A stretch of DNA of 64,000 nt from Craspedostauros australis (Eukaryota; Bacillariophyta; Bacillariophyceae; Mastogloiales; Achnanthaceae), in NCBI GenBank assembly GCA_026770025.1, contig JAMXDE010000008.1, positions 186,001 through 250,000 on the forward strand, in the 5' to 3' direction. Under the pieces are notes generated by a model that was given only the letters and a program-made list of their open reading frames with translations, had not been told where the DNA came from and did not search any database. Shown here in pieces: positions 1 through 10,352 of this stretch. Made by a program: the position numbers and the translations under genes. Position 1 is the first letter of the stretch. Each line of letters opens with the position of its first letter.

Positions 1-555
1 TCCATCTGCATGTTGCTGGCGGCGCACGGCATCAGCTTCGCCATCACGCACAGCCTCAAGATCTTCGTGGGGCGCTTCCGACCCAACTTCTACGCCATGT
101 GCGAATTCAGCTCCACGACGCTGCAGTGCGAAGCCGAATCTCAAGGTTACATCATGAACGCCCAGCACTCCTTCCCCAGCGGTCATTCGTCGGAGAGCTT
201 CACGGGCATGACGATCCTCGCCTTCTTCTTCCTCGGCAAGGCCATGCGTCTACGATCTTCCAACACGTTCCGATTGTCCATGCTGCTGTCGCTATCGCCG
301 TTCCTCGTCTCGATCGCCATCGCGGCCAGCCGGTTGCACGACTTCATGCATCATCCATCCGACGTCCTGGCGGGCAGCTGGATTGGGATCGGATGCGGTA
401 TCCTCGCCTATCACATGTGGTACCCATGTCCCATGATATCGAATCCAAGTGTCGGAGTGCCGTTGGAGGAGGAGACTCAAATGACTGATACTCAATTGAC
501 AGGCGGCGGCAGTAGGAAGTACAACCTCCTGCGCCGACAAGAGAGCGAAGTCTGA
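1..555 (+). CDS. PAP2-family lipid phosphate phosphatase, 5' partial
   Basis: The reading frame is open from base 1, so the N-terminus lies outside the window; the stop is TGA at 553-555. All three parts of the PAP2 phosphatase signature are visible in order: KIFVGRFRP (K-x6-RP), PSGHS, and SRLHDFMHHPSD (SR-x5-H-x3-D with the catalytic His). Hydrophobic stretches between the motifs fit the membrane helices of the family. Enzymes of this type remove phosphate from phosphatidate or related lipid phosphates at ER or plasma membranes. The roughly 45-residue tail after the last helix is polar and probably cytosolic. Family assignment is firm; substrate is not determinable from sequence. Confidence 0.9.
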   Translation, partial: SICMLLAAHGISFAITHSLKIFVGRFRPNFYAMCEFSSTTLQCEAESQGYIMNAQHSFPSGHSSESFTGMTILAFFFLGKAMRLRSSNTFRLSMLLSLSPFLVSIAIAASRLHDFMHHPSDVLAGSWIGIGCGILAYHMWYPCPMISNPSVGVPLEEETQMTDTQLTGGGSRKYNLLRRQESEV

Positions 556-960
556 GCGAAAGTGGAGCGCCAAGCGCCACTCATTCGGCACGCTTGAGTT
601 TTTGGTTTGAATGTGAATGGTTCGTCATCTATTGCACGAGTACGTCCGTATGGTATTATATATTCTATGACACAAAGATTGAGAAAGATGCGATACTCTG
701 CATGGTATTATTATATATTCTACATAATCGCGAAGTTAATGATAGAGCAGTACTCAACAACGACAACGGCGAGTACAGGGATACAGCAAGCACAGCATAG
801 GTATATAGAGTAGAGTTGAGTACTCTCTCCCAACAGAGAGAGAGAGCAGAGCCACCTGTCGACGGCTCCAGCTTCTTCACGATTGCACGCTTCAAGAGAG
901 GCATCGACACCAACGTCTTTGTTGACAACGCCACAGACACGCAAACGACAAAACGCGACA
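556..960. other. Intergenic, no gene seen
   Basis: AT-richer stretch between the PAP2 stop and the small Cys-rich ORF. Short overlapping ORFs on both strands look like chance. A GAGAGAGAG run lies near 837-846. No RNA gene or strong repeat was recognised. Confidence 0.5.
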
Positions 961-1152
961 ATGGCGATCTGCGCAACACCCAACTGCGGCACTCCGGGAC
1001 GGCCCTTCCCAGCCTGCGACCTTTGCGGACGGCGACGATACTGCGGCAGCCATTGCTTGCAACCTCTCGTCACATCCACGAGCACGCTCATCGTCTGTCC
1101 CGAGTGCTTCACGTCGCAACAGCAAGGCACAACGAAGGCGTGCGATACATGA
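961..1152 (+). CDS. Small Cys-rich (zinc-finger-like) protein, 63 aa
   Basis: Starting at ATG 961 (preceded by GCGACA) the frame encodes 63 residues with cysteines at 4, 9, 19, 22, 28, 32, 46, 49 and 61, plus His31. The pairs CDLC, CGSHC and CPEC are spaced like zinc-binding knuckles of AN1/MYND/ZZ-type modules, but I cannot place it in a named family. An upstream in-frame ATG at 883 would add 26 polar, low-complexity residues; I prefer 961 because the Cys-rich module begins right there. It stands alone between PAP2 and the TEX264-like gene. Role unknown; a short zinc-binding adaptor is an inference. A chance ORF remains possible. Confidence 0.45.
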   Translation: MAICATPNCGTPGRPFPACDLCGRRRYCGSHCLQPLVTSTSTLIVCPECFTSQQQGTTKACDT

Positions 1153-1653
1153 TAGATCGTACATGTCACGCACAACGCGTCCATAGGTATCTCTAGACTA
1201 ATGTACGTAGCATTCTCCATTTCAACAGACAAGAAATGACACGTTTCATTCTTTCCACGCTTTCAGGTGTGGAAGTGTCATTTCTGAGGAGGCGTCCAAA
1301 GTTCCCGAAGCACAAACAAGAAAGTGCCCAAATCACGCAGGTCGCTTTTGCGACCAGATCGCAACGTGATTGGGTCAAAAAATCCGAACACGATCGATCA
1401 TCGATGATGTCCCTGCGACGCAGCGCACTTTTGCATCCGCCTCTTCTGCTCATTCGTTCGTGTCAACAACAACGACAACGACAACAACGACGACACACAA
1501 ATAGAATTCTCACCCGCATCTTTCATTCACCATCGCACACAATCCAAGAGAGGATAGCAATACACACACTCACGCCCACGCAGACGCAGACGCCCAAGCT
1601 CATAATCTACATAGCATACCTACACACCATACTAACGTCACACAACCGCCAAG
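1153..1653. other. Upstream region of TEX264-like gene
   Basis: No supportable ORF. The last 200 bases before the next ATG are rich in CAACAACGACAACGA and CACACA runs, typical of the pyrimidine-poor 5' leaders seen upstream of other genes in this window. Confidence 0.4.
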
Positions 1654-2841
1654 ATGTTGATGAACTACCATGAAATGACGATGAACGAGCCGCGCCACTC
1701 GCCGCAGAAGCGCAAGCAGTTCCTCGTCATCTGCACCATCATGGCCGCCGTCTTTTTCTACACCTGCATGACGTCGGGCATGTTCCTGGCCATCGAGCCC
1801 ACCGTCGGCACCTTCGAGGGCGGCGAGTACATGTACAAGATGGCCTCGCGTGATTACGCCGCCAGCCAGGGCCTCGGCAAGCACATCCGCAAGGCGGTGC
1901 TGGGCCTCAAATCGGAGTACGCGGTCGATGATGCGCTGTACCACGTCTACCTTGACAATCCACCCCGCATGGGCGGTCGTCGTCAGCGCTGGATGTCGGG
2001 GTTGCTGTCGCGCACGACGCCGCCGGAGTACACGCAGACGCTGAAGGACAAGGCGCAGGAATTCGCGGACTCGGGCAAGTCCCCCATCCTGCCCGAAGAT
2101 ACATTCGACGTTCCCGCCAGCGAGGTGTGGGATCAGCTGCCGTTCCAGCGCGCTGAGTTGCCGGAATCCGTCAAGGCGCTCGTGCTGCCCTTCGCCTTCA
2201 CCAACGGGTTCGTGTCCGCGTTGATCCATTCCTACAAGATCATTCCGGCCCTGCGGCAGCTGGGCGTGGAGCATGGCGAGGAGGGCAACGTGCCCGTCGT
2301 CATCACGAACTGCAGCATCAAGCAGAAGATGTGCATTCATTATGTCGTGAGTCATTGTTTCAATACTGTGCATGCTTGTAGAGTATATTATGATTATGAT
2401 TATTACTGCAGTGGTTGTGCTCATGCAGTGTTTTGCACATGCGCTCTTGACCTGGCTTGTGTGTGGAGTGCAGAGCAAATCGCAATGCAACACAATGACG
2501 ATTCATTCCTTTCTCACGCATTTCCTCACTCAATATCTCATTTTCTTTCGTTCTTTCTTTGTCACTCACAACCACAATGGCAACAACAACAACACTTTGG
2601 ATGGACAACACTGCAGCCACTGGAAAGGGGCAAAGAATTCTTGCTCGGCCACCCCGACACGCTAACACACAATGAAGCCTTGGGCGAGGAGCACTTTCTG
2701 GATGCCAAAGGTATGAAGCAGGGTCTCAAGAAGGTCCTGCCATGGATCCACGACTTCTTCTTCCCAGAGCCAAAGGTCAAGGAAGCAACAACCGAAAAGC
2801 CGCCTGTCTCAGCAACCACCGAGGCAGGAGAGGAGCTGTAA
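1654..2841 (+). CDS. TEX264-like GyrI-domain ER membrane protein (2 exons)
   Basis: Exons 1654-2346 and 2617-2841 join in phase 0 across a 270-nt intron (GTGAGT...CTGCAG), giving 305 aa; human TEX264 has 313. An N-terminal hydrophobic anchor lies at about residues 23-45 (FLVICTIMAAVFFYT). A GyrI-like fold follows: AVDDALYHVYLDNP, then a second half ending IIPALRQLGVE and PVVITNC, matching the layout of TEX264 family proteins. A charged Glu/Lys-rich tail ends the protein. In animals TEX264 is an ER-phagy receptor and p97 cofactor; I do not see an unmistakable LC3-interacting motif here, so that role is only inferred. Because the intron is a multiple of three with no stop, unspliced translation would yield a misleading 395-aa protein. 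Confidence 0.75.
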   Translation: MLMNYHEMTMNEPRHSPQKRKQFLVICTIMAAVFFYTCMTSGMFLAIEPTVGTFEGGEYMYKMASRDYAASQGLGKHIRKAVLGLKSEYAVDDALYHVYLDNPPRMGGRRQRWMSGLLSRTTPPEYTQTLKDKAQEFADSGKSPILPEDTFDVPASEVWDQLPFQRAELPESVKALVLPFAFTNGFVSALIHSYKIIPALRQLGVEHGEEGNVPVVITNCSIKQKMCIHYVVSHCFNTVHACRVYYDYDYYCSGCAHAVFCTCALDLACVWSAEQIAMQHNDDSFLSHAFPHSISHFLSFFLCHSQPQWQQQQHFGWTTLQPLERGKEFLLGHPDTLTHNEALGEEHFLDAKGMKQGLKKVLPWIHDFFFPEPKVKEATTEKPPVSATTEAGEEL

Positions 2842-3861
2842 CGTGTTTGGATGGATGCTCTCCAGCACCGTACTCGACTATGCTCTGAGCGCACCTCCCT
2901 CCGGCTACTCCTATGTGTCCATTCAGCTCTAATCTGAGTCTTCCATTCCTTTCTTCACGAGAGCCAGCGGGTGTGTGGAGATGCGGCGGTTGTGGTTGCA
3001 TCAATGATACACATCACATCTGCGGTGGGGACAAGGGTGGTTCACGACCACCAACGGTAACGGCAAATTGGAGCTTGAATAAATCATTTTTTTTGTTGTA
3101 CAAACGATAGTGTGTTTCTCGTCCATCCTTCCGACTTCATCAATTGACTCAAGTCGTTGGCATCACACCGTCGCAACGTTCGTGAGAGCACCAGTATAAA
3201 ATCAGCACCGTGGAACCACCACCACCAACGAACGTCAAAGAACCCGGAAGATCAACGACCACAACTTGTGTTAAATGGCGCGAAGCGCCTGCAAGCAAAC
3301 AGCCAATCTATTGAATTCAAATCAACAAACAGACATACAAACAATGCTGCATGTATTCAGTCTGTCATACACCCTCGTTTCAAATTCTGCCCACGACTCA
3401 GACGACACAACCAACGGAGTTCCGCTCAATCCGGACTGACACACACGGGAAAACAAGGCAACAAACACCACGACCCAGCGCAACACGATGCAACACGGTG
3501 GTTGAATCGTCGTGTTCGCCGTTTCATTTCCACGCAAACACACCGCACCACCGCGACGAAGCACAACGCAGCAACCACGACAAAGACAAGGAAAGCGGAA
3601 GAAGCACAAAATTGCCTCTTTTCTTGCCTCCTCTCAAAATACGAGCGCATCGAGGCGAAGCGACATCAGAGGCGTTCGGCAGAGCGGTCCATCGCAGCAT
3701 TAATCAAGACAGGAGCAGAGAGGCAAAGGACAACATCGCATCGCATCAGATTAGATCATAGCAACAGCATAGCAGGACCATCCATTGTCAGGCGCTTGCG
3801 AACAAGAAGGACGACGGAACAAGCAAAGCTCCGCGAGCTTTGAACAAACAAAACACAAACC
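2842..3861. other. Intergenic region between TEX264-like and VPS37-like genes
   Basis: Holds the 3' end of the upstream gene and the leader of the next one. A 228-codon ORF (3157-3843) is Arg/Thr/His-rich without recognisable domains and looks like a chance reading of a CAA/ACA-rich leader. Confidence 0.5.
3077..3083 (+). terminator. Candidate poly(A) signal of TEX264-like gene
   Basis: AATAAA sits in the context GAATAAATCATTTT about 240 nt after the stop codon and is followed by a T-rich stretch. This is the only canonical hexamer noted close to this gene end. Confidence 0.4.
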
Positions 3862-5709
3862 ATGTTTTCGTGGAGCCAGCAAAGTTCGACGACCACCAAG
3901 CGAGCGTCCAGGGGGGGCTCCTATCCTGGCAGACGATCCAGCTCGGGAGCGTCCGTCGCGACGGCCCAGGACGTGATGGGCACCGTCCATCCCAGCATCA
4001 CCAGGGCGCAGCACATCGAGTCCTACCTTCAGGACCGCGCCCTTGCGCGTTCCACACGCAGAATCGGCTCAGGTACGTTTTGTACGCGAGGGACTATTCA
4101 AGCTCCATTCATGGTGCGCAATAAACCGTGGGACCAAAATCGAATCTGAACGGCATCGTCATCATGAGTGTCATGTCTGTCATGATCATGGCTATGGTCT
4201 CTGCTGTGGCATGGAGCAACGCCTTGTCAAAAGCATACGACCGAATGATCAAGCAACAGCGGTGTTTGCTCTTGTTGCAACAAAGAAGAGACAAGCGCAG
4301 TGACATGACACGATGCGTTTCCTTTTCGTTCTTGGAATTCTGAGAGCATTTCTGGCGGCGATCAAGGGCATGAGAGACTGCGACCCACCTGCGTACTGGC
4401 ATGGAACAGACATGGTGGATGCGTTGCGCATACACCGTGGGCTTGTCTACTCGACAATATGCCACTCTGGCACCACAACAAGCGAGAGCACACCACCCTA
4501 TACCTGCATCAGCTTTGTTCGCACAAGAAGAACAAATACCACCATCACGAATGAGCGCATTAACTCACCTCTCTCCCTCCGACTTTCTTTCCTTACTCTG
4601 CTCTGTCCAACCGCAATCCCTTCACCAATACCTACCGTCTTCACTGTACACAACCCATAACATATCACATCGCGTCACTGCCGCCAACAGATGACGCAAC
4701 GCATGACACTGTCTTTCAGACAACGCAAGGCCAGAACCTCATGCTGCGTGTTCACATGCCACAATCCTCGTCCGCGCATGTGTTCCCTGCCATGTCCTTG
4801 GCTGGAGTGCGCGGTCGGCATGCCTGGTGCGACAGCTCGATGCGGATCACTGGCTACGCACCGATCCAGAATGCTGCAACCTGGAGGAACTCTGGCTTGA
4901 AGCTGGGTGCGGCCGTGCACGCCGTCGTCAAGCAGCTGCAAGTGTATCCACCGGAGATCACGGAGATTACGGATCCAGCCCTTCGTTCCATCCAGAAAAA
5001 AATGGCCCCCTCCGCCAACAACGGGCAGGCGCGTCACTCACAGCAGCACTCACCCCACCGTTCATCCAATCACAGCGCATCCAGCAACGGAAGTGCCAAC
5101 GCCCCACCACCGAACTACTCCGCCTGGGTCCAAACACAGAGCCAGCCCAAGCCTCCGAAGCGATTTTCCAAGGCGGATGCAAAACCTCTGCCACCAATTA
5201 ACATGCCCACCGTCCCCATGGCGTACGATGAAGTTGTGGGCCTCGAGAAGGCGCAGCTGGAGAAGTACGTCAAGAACGACCTGGATTTCCTCACCTTTGC
5301 GGGCAAAATGGAAACGAACAAGGAGATCCTAACACTGCGGGCATCCGTCATGAGGGAGAATTTTAAGCTGGCCAACACCACGCTCACCGACGAAGCGCGG
5401 ATCAAGGAGCTTTCGGCATCCTGCGATGACTTGAAGAAATCGATTCAGGACAAGCTTGCCAAGTTCCAGGAACTTGAATCGGAACAATCCCAGATCGCCG
5501 CGCCGCCCGATGTCCGATCCACCCTCAAGCAGCTGTCCAAGGCCGTCGATGAATCCATGGAGGAGTCGGAAGCCTTGGCGGAGGAGTGGGTGGAGAACGG
5601 CGACAAGAGCGTCGATGAATTCTGCAAGGAGTTCCTCGCAATCCGCACCTTGCACCATCGCAGGGCCGCCACCATGGAACGATTATCGCGACAGGATCCA
5701 TCGCGATGA
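3862..5709 (+). CDS. VPS37: VPS37A-like ESCRT-I subunit (2 exons)
   Basis: Exon 1 is 3862-4072 and exon 2 is 4691-5709, joined in phase 1 over a 618-nt intron (GTACGT...AACAG), giving 409 aa. The first 80 residues are Ser/Arg-rich. Residues about 80-165 resemble the UEV-like lobe of VPS37A, ending SGLKLGAAVHAVVKQ and QVYPPEI. A disordered Ser/His/Pro linker follows, then a Mod(r) domain of about 170 residues: YDEVVGLEKAQLEKYV, a long coiled coil, and DEFCKEFLAIRTLHHRRA at the end. VPS37 is the fourth core subunit of ESCRT-I with VPS23 and VPS28, and sorts ubiquitinated cargo into multivesicular bodies. The alternative acceptor at 4719 would break the frame, which fixes the exon 2 start. Confidence 0.82.
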
Positions 5710-6017
5710 TCGCGATTGCATGATAGGATATGCGCATAGAATCTAGTAACCATATTAACAACAACAAGCCAACTCAAGCATTAATCCGCACTATTGAAGC
5801 AATGCAGTGCGGATGTTGACGCTGCTGCGCTCGCGCCGTGTGATTAGAGAGACAGTGCAAATAGCATTCGGCAATCTCATTTTCGGGAAATCAAGCCGCA
5901 GCGCCGAGCACAATGAAAGTGCGAAGAAACAGGTGTCGATTGACGTTTTGCTTTGTTTTGTTTAAAGTATGGCACTATCTTTTGCAATATGCATTCCTTG
6001 CAGGAGTATATTCCTGC
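5710..6017. other. Convergent 3' ends, VPS37-like and GST
   Basis: About 300 bases shared by the ends of two convergent genes. No further gene seen. Confidence 0.4.
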
Positions 6018-7058
6018 CTACTCTTCCACTGCGCCGGCCAACTTGGCACCGCCTCCGTAAAAGTCGCCGTAGCACGTGATGAGGCGATCTGGACACACGA
6101 TGGTGTTCTTGACCGATGGGCGTTCCTGCACCGCGGCCCACCACTTCTCCAAACGGGCGAACTCCGGTTCGTCGTTTGGAAGCTTGAGGCCCATGTAGCG
6201 CCCGCCGAGCACCAGGCTGCGCTGCCAGAACGGCACCAGGGCGACGTCCACGATGGAGAAGGTCGATCCCAAGAAGTAGGAACCGGCCGAACCACCTCCG
6301 TCCTTCTCAATAATGGCGTCATTCTCGAGCATGGCGCGGCCCAGCGCGCGGGATTCCTTGAGGAACTTCTCCATGGCACCGTTGAAGTCGTCCGCGGTCT
6401 TGGCCATCAACGAACCGTAAAAGTTCTTGGCGATGTACTCGGTAGTATGCGCGGCCCAGATCTGGAGCTTGGCGCGGTTCAGCGGGGAGACGACGCCCGA
6501 CGCAGCGTGGCTGTTGGCCAGCAGGGTGAGCTTGCCGGAGTTGAACTCCGCATCGATGTATTCTGCCACCGGCATGCTCTCCCACAGATCCTGTCCGTCG
6601 ATGGTGGTGATGGCGGGCACGGTTCCGCGCGGGGAGGCGCGGATGAAGTCGGGGAACAGGGCGCGCTTCTCGTCCAAGGCCATGGACTTCAAGGTGTATC
6701 CGCCTGGGCGTGTCTCATCAACCTGGTACGGGTTGATCTCGAGCCAGCGGTAGTTGGTGCCAGACTCTTCCGCAACAATCCACGCGCGTTGCGCAAACGG
6801 GCAATACCAGGCTCCGTAGATGTCCAAGCGGCCAGCCGCGTCCTCCGCCTTGTCCATGTGCTTGCGCAAAGTCTTTTCGCCAAGACCTTCCTTCCAGGTG
6901 GAAACCCAAAGCTTGTCGGTGTCGAAGAGGGCGGATGTCATTTTGGCTACTGTGGTTGTGCTGCAAGTATTCCGGGAAGTTGTCGCGGCTGATGTCAGTT
7001 GTGTGGATGCAGATGTGGATGACGATACAAACCAAAACAGTGCACCAGGAAACCTCAT
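6018..7058 (-). CDS. Glutathione S-transferase, omega-like (copy 1)
   Basis: Intronless, 346 aa. A hydrophobic leader (MRFPGALFWFVSSSTS) precedes a two-domain GST. The N-terminal thioredoxin fold carries YCPFAQRAW with Cys86 at the position used by Cys-type (omega/lambda, ECM4-like) enzymes; further marks are GTVPAI and LWESMPVAEYID (glutathione-binding Glu-Ser region). The all-helical C-terminal domain contains STFSIVDVALVPFW. Cys-type GSTs do thiol transfer and dehydroascorbate or glutathionyl-conjugate reduction rather than classic conjugation. A second Met at residue 40 would give a leaderless protein, but the leader is conserved in the neighbouring copy, so I start at 7058. It forms a tandem pair with the gene at 8191-9234. 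Confidence 0.9.
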   Translation of the reverse strand: MRFPGALFWFVSSSTSASTQLTSAATTSRNTCSTTTVAKMTSALFDTDKLWVSTWKEGLGEKTLRKHMDKAEDAAGRLDIYGAWYCPFAQRAWIVAEESGTNYRWLEINPYQVDETRPGGYTLKSMALDEKRALFPDFIRASPRGTVPAITTIDGQDLWESMPVAEYIDAEFNSGKLTLLANSHAASGVVSPLNRAKLQIWAAHTTEYIAKNFYGSLMAKTADDFNGAMEKFLKESRALGRAMLENDAIIEKDGGGSAGSYFLGSTFSIVDVALVPFWQRSLVLGGRYMGLKLPNDEPEFARLEKWWAAVQERPSVKNTIVCPDRLITCYGDFYGGGAKLAGAVEE

Positions 7059-8190
7059 CTTCCTTGTTGTTGCTGCGGCACGATCACTTACGATATGAGT
7101 GATTGATTGATTGATCGATTGATTGATTGATGGGTTGAGACAGAGTTGCAGTGTTGTGCAGCGTATTTGTTCCTTGGTTTTGGTTTTGGTTGTTGTGGCT
7201 GATGTGAGTTGCGAGGATCTTTGCGATTGTGCTTCGTTTGCATTTTATGAGAATCAACCATCCTCTTCTTCCTCTTCCTGCTCTTGCATTTCTTGCATCT
7301 CTTGCACCTCTTCGGCCGCTTTGGGGGCCAGCAGACCGACCAACAGTTGCCCGAGTGTGGATGTTCCCGACTTTGCACTTGGCCATGCTGTGTAGGAATG
7401 GTGTACGTCACACAAGGACGTGATTATGATTCAGGCATCTTACGAGCAGGCACGAGTACGGCCAGTTGTATGGGTCCGAACGGAGGAGAGCACAAGACGC
7501 GGTAGTATCATGATGTCTCCTTTTCCTGTTCGGAGAGAAGCTTTTTCCAAGATCATCGCTCCAAAATGTGACGATGCCTTCTGTGCGATGTTCATGTCAC
7601 CTTCTGGAGTGAACAAGAGAGAACTCCATCAGCGGTCTGGAAGTCATCGCCGACTTGGCAATTCGATTCATGCGACTAAATTCCGCTTTCATGCTGAATT
7701 GGTCTGCTCTAATCTTCTCACGCTATGGCACAATGTTGTTTCGCGAGTTGCCTTCGAATTGATTTGATTTGATTCATGGTCGTGTTCTGGTGGCAGCACG
7801 ACGCGAAGGGTAGCATACGAGTATGACAGGATCTGAAGTCGCGTTGAAGCAACGGTTGTCCAACCGTCGTGGCGTGAGTTGGTACTCTCAACGAGCACTC
7901 TGCCGCAACTTCGATGCCTTTCCGTGTGCAGACATGAATAGTCTACGAATATTATAGTTAAAATGCCATGCATGTTTAGTTTATTGCTCCACTCTATGCT
8001 CAATTGGAATGTGTTCATTTGCTCGCATCTTGTCGAGTTGCTTTTGTGTTCGGTTGTTTGTTTGGCAGGGACAACGATTTCCTCTGCCATGAGCCTGTAC
8101 GGTCATGACAGACACTTTCACGCCGTCCTTGCAAGACCATTGGCACCGAAGGTGTCTCTTCTCATTCAATTTTTATACGTATGCTACGCC
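7059..8190. other. Spacer between the two GST genes
   Basis: About 1.1 kb. A GATT tetranucleotide run lies at about 7097-7136 just upstream of GST copy 1. TCTTCCTCTTCC runs follow at about 7263-7300. ORFs of about 115-133 codons on both strands show no domain. Promoter of copy 1 and 3' end of copy 2 should lie here. Confidence 0.45.
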
Positions 8191-9234
8191 TTATTCGTCC
8201 ACGACACCTGCCAACTTGGCACCGCCGCCATAGTAGTCGAGGTAGCACGAAATGAGACGATCAGGAGACACGATGGTGTTCTTGACGGATGGACGTTCCT
8301 GCACCGCGGCCCACCATTTCTCCAAACGGACGAACTCTGGCTCATCCTTTGGCAAGTTCAGGCCCATGTATCGCCCACCGAGCACCGTAATGCGTTGCCA
8401 GAATGGCATCAAGGCAACGTCCACGATGGAGAATTCCGATCCCAAGAAGTATGGACCCACGGAACCGCCCCCGGTCTTCTCGTTGATGGCGTCGTTTTCC
8501 AGCATGGCACGACCTATGGTACGGGATTCGATGATCAACTTCTCCAGGTTGGTGGTATAGGCCTCGGCGGTCTTGGCCATGAAGGAGCGGTAGAAGTTCA
8601 TGGCAATATGGTCGGTCGAATGCGCTGTCCAGATCTGGAGCTTGGCACGGTTGAGTGGGGTGGCCATCGCCGGTGCGGCATCTCCGTTGGCCAGGAAAGT
8701 GAGCTTGCCGGAGTTGAATTCAGCATCGATGTACTCTGACACTGGCATGCTCTCCCACAGATCCTGCCCGTCGATGGTGGTAATGGCAGGGACGGCGCCA
8801 CGCGGGGAAGCACGAATGAATTCGGGGTAGCGGGCGCGCTTCTCCTCCAACGGCAAAGACTTCAAGGTGTATCCACCGGGACGCTTTTCATCAATCTCGC
8901 ATGGGGTGATCTCGATCCAGCGGTAGTTCATTCTGGACTCCTCTGCCGCGATCCAAGCGCGCTGAGCGAAGGGACAGTACCATGCTCCGTAGATATCCAG
9001 ACGACCGGCCGCGTTTTCCGTCTTGTCCATGTGCTTGCGCAGGGTCTTTTCACCAAGGCCTTCCTTCCAGCTGGAAACCCAGAGTGGATCGGTATCGAAG
9101 AGAGCAACTGACATTTTGACTGCGGCGTTTGTACTGTGGAGGTTGCGAGTGAAGGGTGTGGATGTTGTGGCCGATGTCAGTTGTCTGGATGTGGATGGCG
9201 ATGCAAACCAAAACAGTGTACTGGGAAATCGCAT
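8191..9234 (-). CDS. Glutathione S-transferase, omega-like (copy 2)
   Basis: 347 aa from ATG 9234. It is collinear with the gene at 6018-7058 through its whole length, including the leader (MRFPSTLFWFASPSTS) and the catalytic YCPFAQRAW, and ends in the same GGGAKLAG-V tail. Identity is high by eye but with many scattered replacements, so the duplication is not recent. The frame stays open 48 codons further upstream, beginning with an Arg run from a GTC/GTT repeat. I reject that extension because copy 1 begins at the equivalent Met. Same orientation and about 1.1 kb spacing indicate tandem duplication. Confidence 0.9.
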   Translation of the reverse strand: MRFPSTLFWFASPSTSRQLTSATTSTPFTRNLHSTNAAVKMSVALFDTDPLWVSSWKEGLGEKTLRKHMDKTENAAGRLDIYGAWYCPFAQRAWIAAEESRMNYRWIEITPCEIDEKRPGGYTLKSLPLEEKRARYPEFIRASPRGAVPAITTIDGQDLWESMPVSEYIDAEFNSGKLTFLANGDAAPAMATPLNRAKLQIWTAHSTDHIAMNFYRSFMAKTAEAYTTNLEKLIIESRTIGRAMLENDAINEKTGGGSVGPYFLGSEFSIVDVALMPFWQRITVLGGRYMGLNLPKDEPEFVRLEKWWAAVQERPSVKNTIVSPDRLISCYLDYYGGGAKLAGVVDE

Positions 9235-9499
9235 CTTTCTTGTTAGCGAATGGGGCAAGTGATCGGCAGGCGTTGACAATGAATCTGTCAGTTGCAGCTG
9301 TGGGTCGATCAATGACTCGACTTCGAATTGAACCTGGAAATGGCGTCGTCTTCGTCGTCGTCGTTGTTGTGCTCGCACGATAACTTACGATTACGTGATG
9401 AGTAGAGTACGTGATTGAGAGTGACTGATTGAGAAAGAGATACGGTGATGTACAAAGTTGGGGAGTTCTTTGCTTTGGTTGTGGTTTTGGCTGTTGTGA

Positions 9500-9555
9500 T
9501 ATGAGTTGTGAGTTGTGAGGTGTGAGTTGTGATGTGAGTTGTGATGTGAGTTGCG
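9500..9555. repeat. GTGAGTTGTGAT tandem repeat
   Basis: Degenerate copies of a 10-12 bp unit (GTGAGTTGTGAT) follow each other upstream of GST copy 2. A single related GTGAGTTGCGA occurs upstream of copy 1 near 7204. Confidence 0.6.
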
Positions 9556-10316
9556 ATTTTGTTGCGATTTGTTTTTGTGAGGATGCGATGTCTTCATGTT
9601 CCTCCTCTTCTTCAATCGTTCTGGAGACCAGCGACGTAGCCCTCCATACGACTACTCCCCGCACCCATCAGCACATACTGCGAGGATGCAGATACCCGTC
9701 GTATCCGTATCCGCATCGCATCCAACTTGGTGCATCTTTCACCGCCATGGTCGTTCCAAGAACATAGCGGTTGCGCACAACCAAGAGGCGCTACCTGTGA
9801 TGCCACTTCGTTGCTGTTCACGGAAACATTTTTGTGTCACCATCCCGCTCAACCACCACCGCACTCTTCCTGTGCATTTTTTGTGAGAACTTGTCACCTC
9901 CAAGAAGAGCGAAGAACTTCGTGGAAGAACTTTGAATCGCACCAGTCGACTGTCTGTGTCGATGCTATGACGTCACGCAACTTATTGTGTTGAATTCTAA
10001 CCTCGCGAAGGAAAGCCTAAAATGTCGCTTCGAGACTCATACGTGAATAAATAGTCCACGACCAAAACCAAGGTTCAGTCATTGAAACATTGACACTTTG
10101 TTCGTGTTTCGTGTTCGCGTTGACACAACTTGAACACAAATCCAAGTCAAGCTTCGCCTCTTTCCGAAAGGGTGTTAGAGGGCAGGGTAGACCATAGCAG
10201 GCCACCGCAGCGCGCAATAGATCGCAGGTCGCTAACTTCTCTCTGGCCAGCATAGGAGCCCCATTCAGTCTGCTTCCAGAAATGAGCAAAGAGCAACGTA
10301 CACTCCTCGCATATCT

Positions 10317-10318
<2 letters not shown>

Positions 10319-10350
<32 letters not shown>
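10319..10350. repeat. (GA)n microsatellite
   Basis: About 16 uninterrupted GA dinucleotides read directly from the sequence. Confidence 0.8.

Positions 10351-10352
<2 letters not shown>

Noticed and set aside
2347-2616. In-frame translation of the TEX264-like intron
   Set aside because: The 270-nt stretch has GTGAGT and CTGCAG borders and encodes a Cys/His/Phe-rich insert unlike the rest; skipping it restores the family length.
3157-3843. 228-codon plus-strand ORF
   Set aside because: Arg/Thr/His-rich text from CAA/ACA-rich DNA just before the VPS37-like gene; no domain, overlapping ORFs in other frames.
5913-6992. 359-codon plus-strand ORF across GST copy 1
   Set aside because: Exactly antisense to a GST with full domain motifs; a similar antisense ORF (7963-8739) mirrors copy 2. 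Explained by codon bias.
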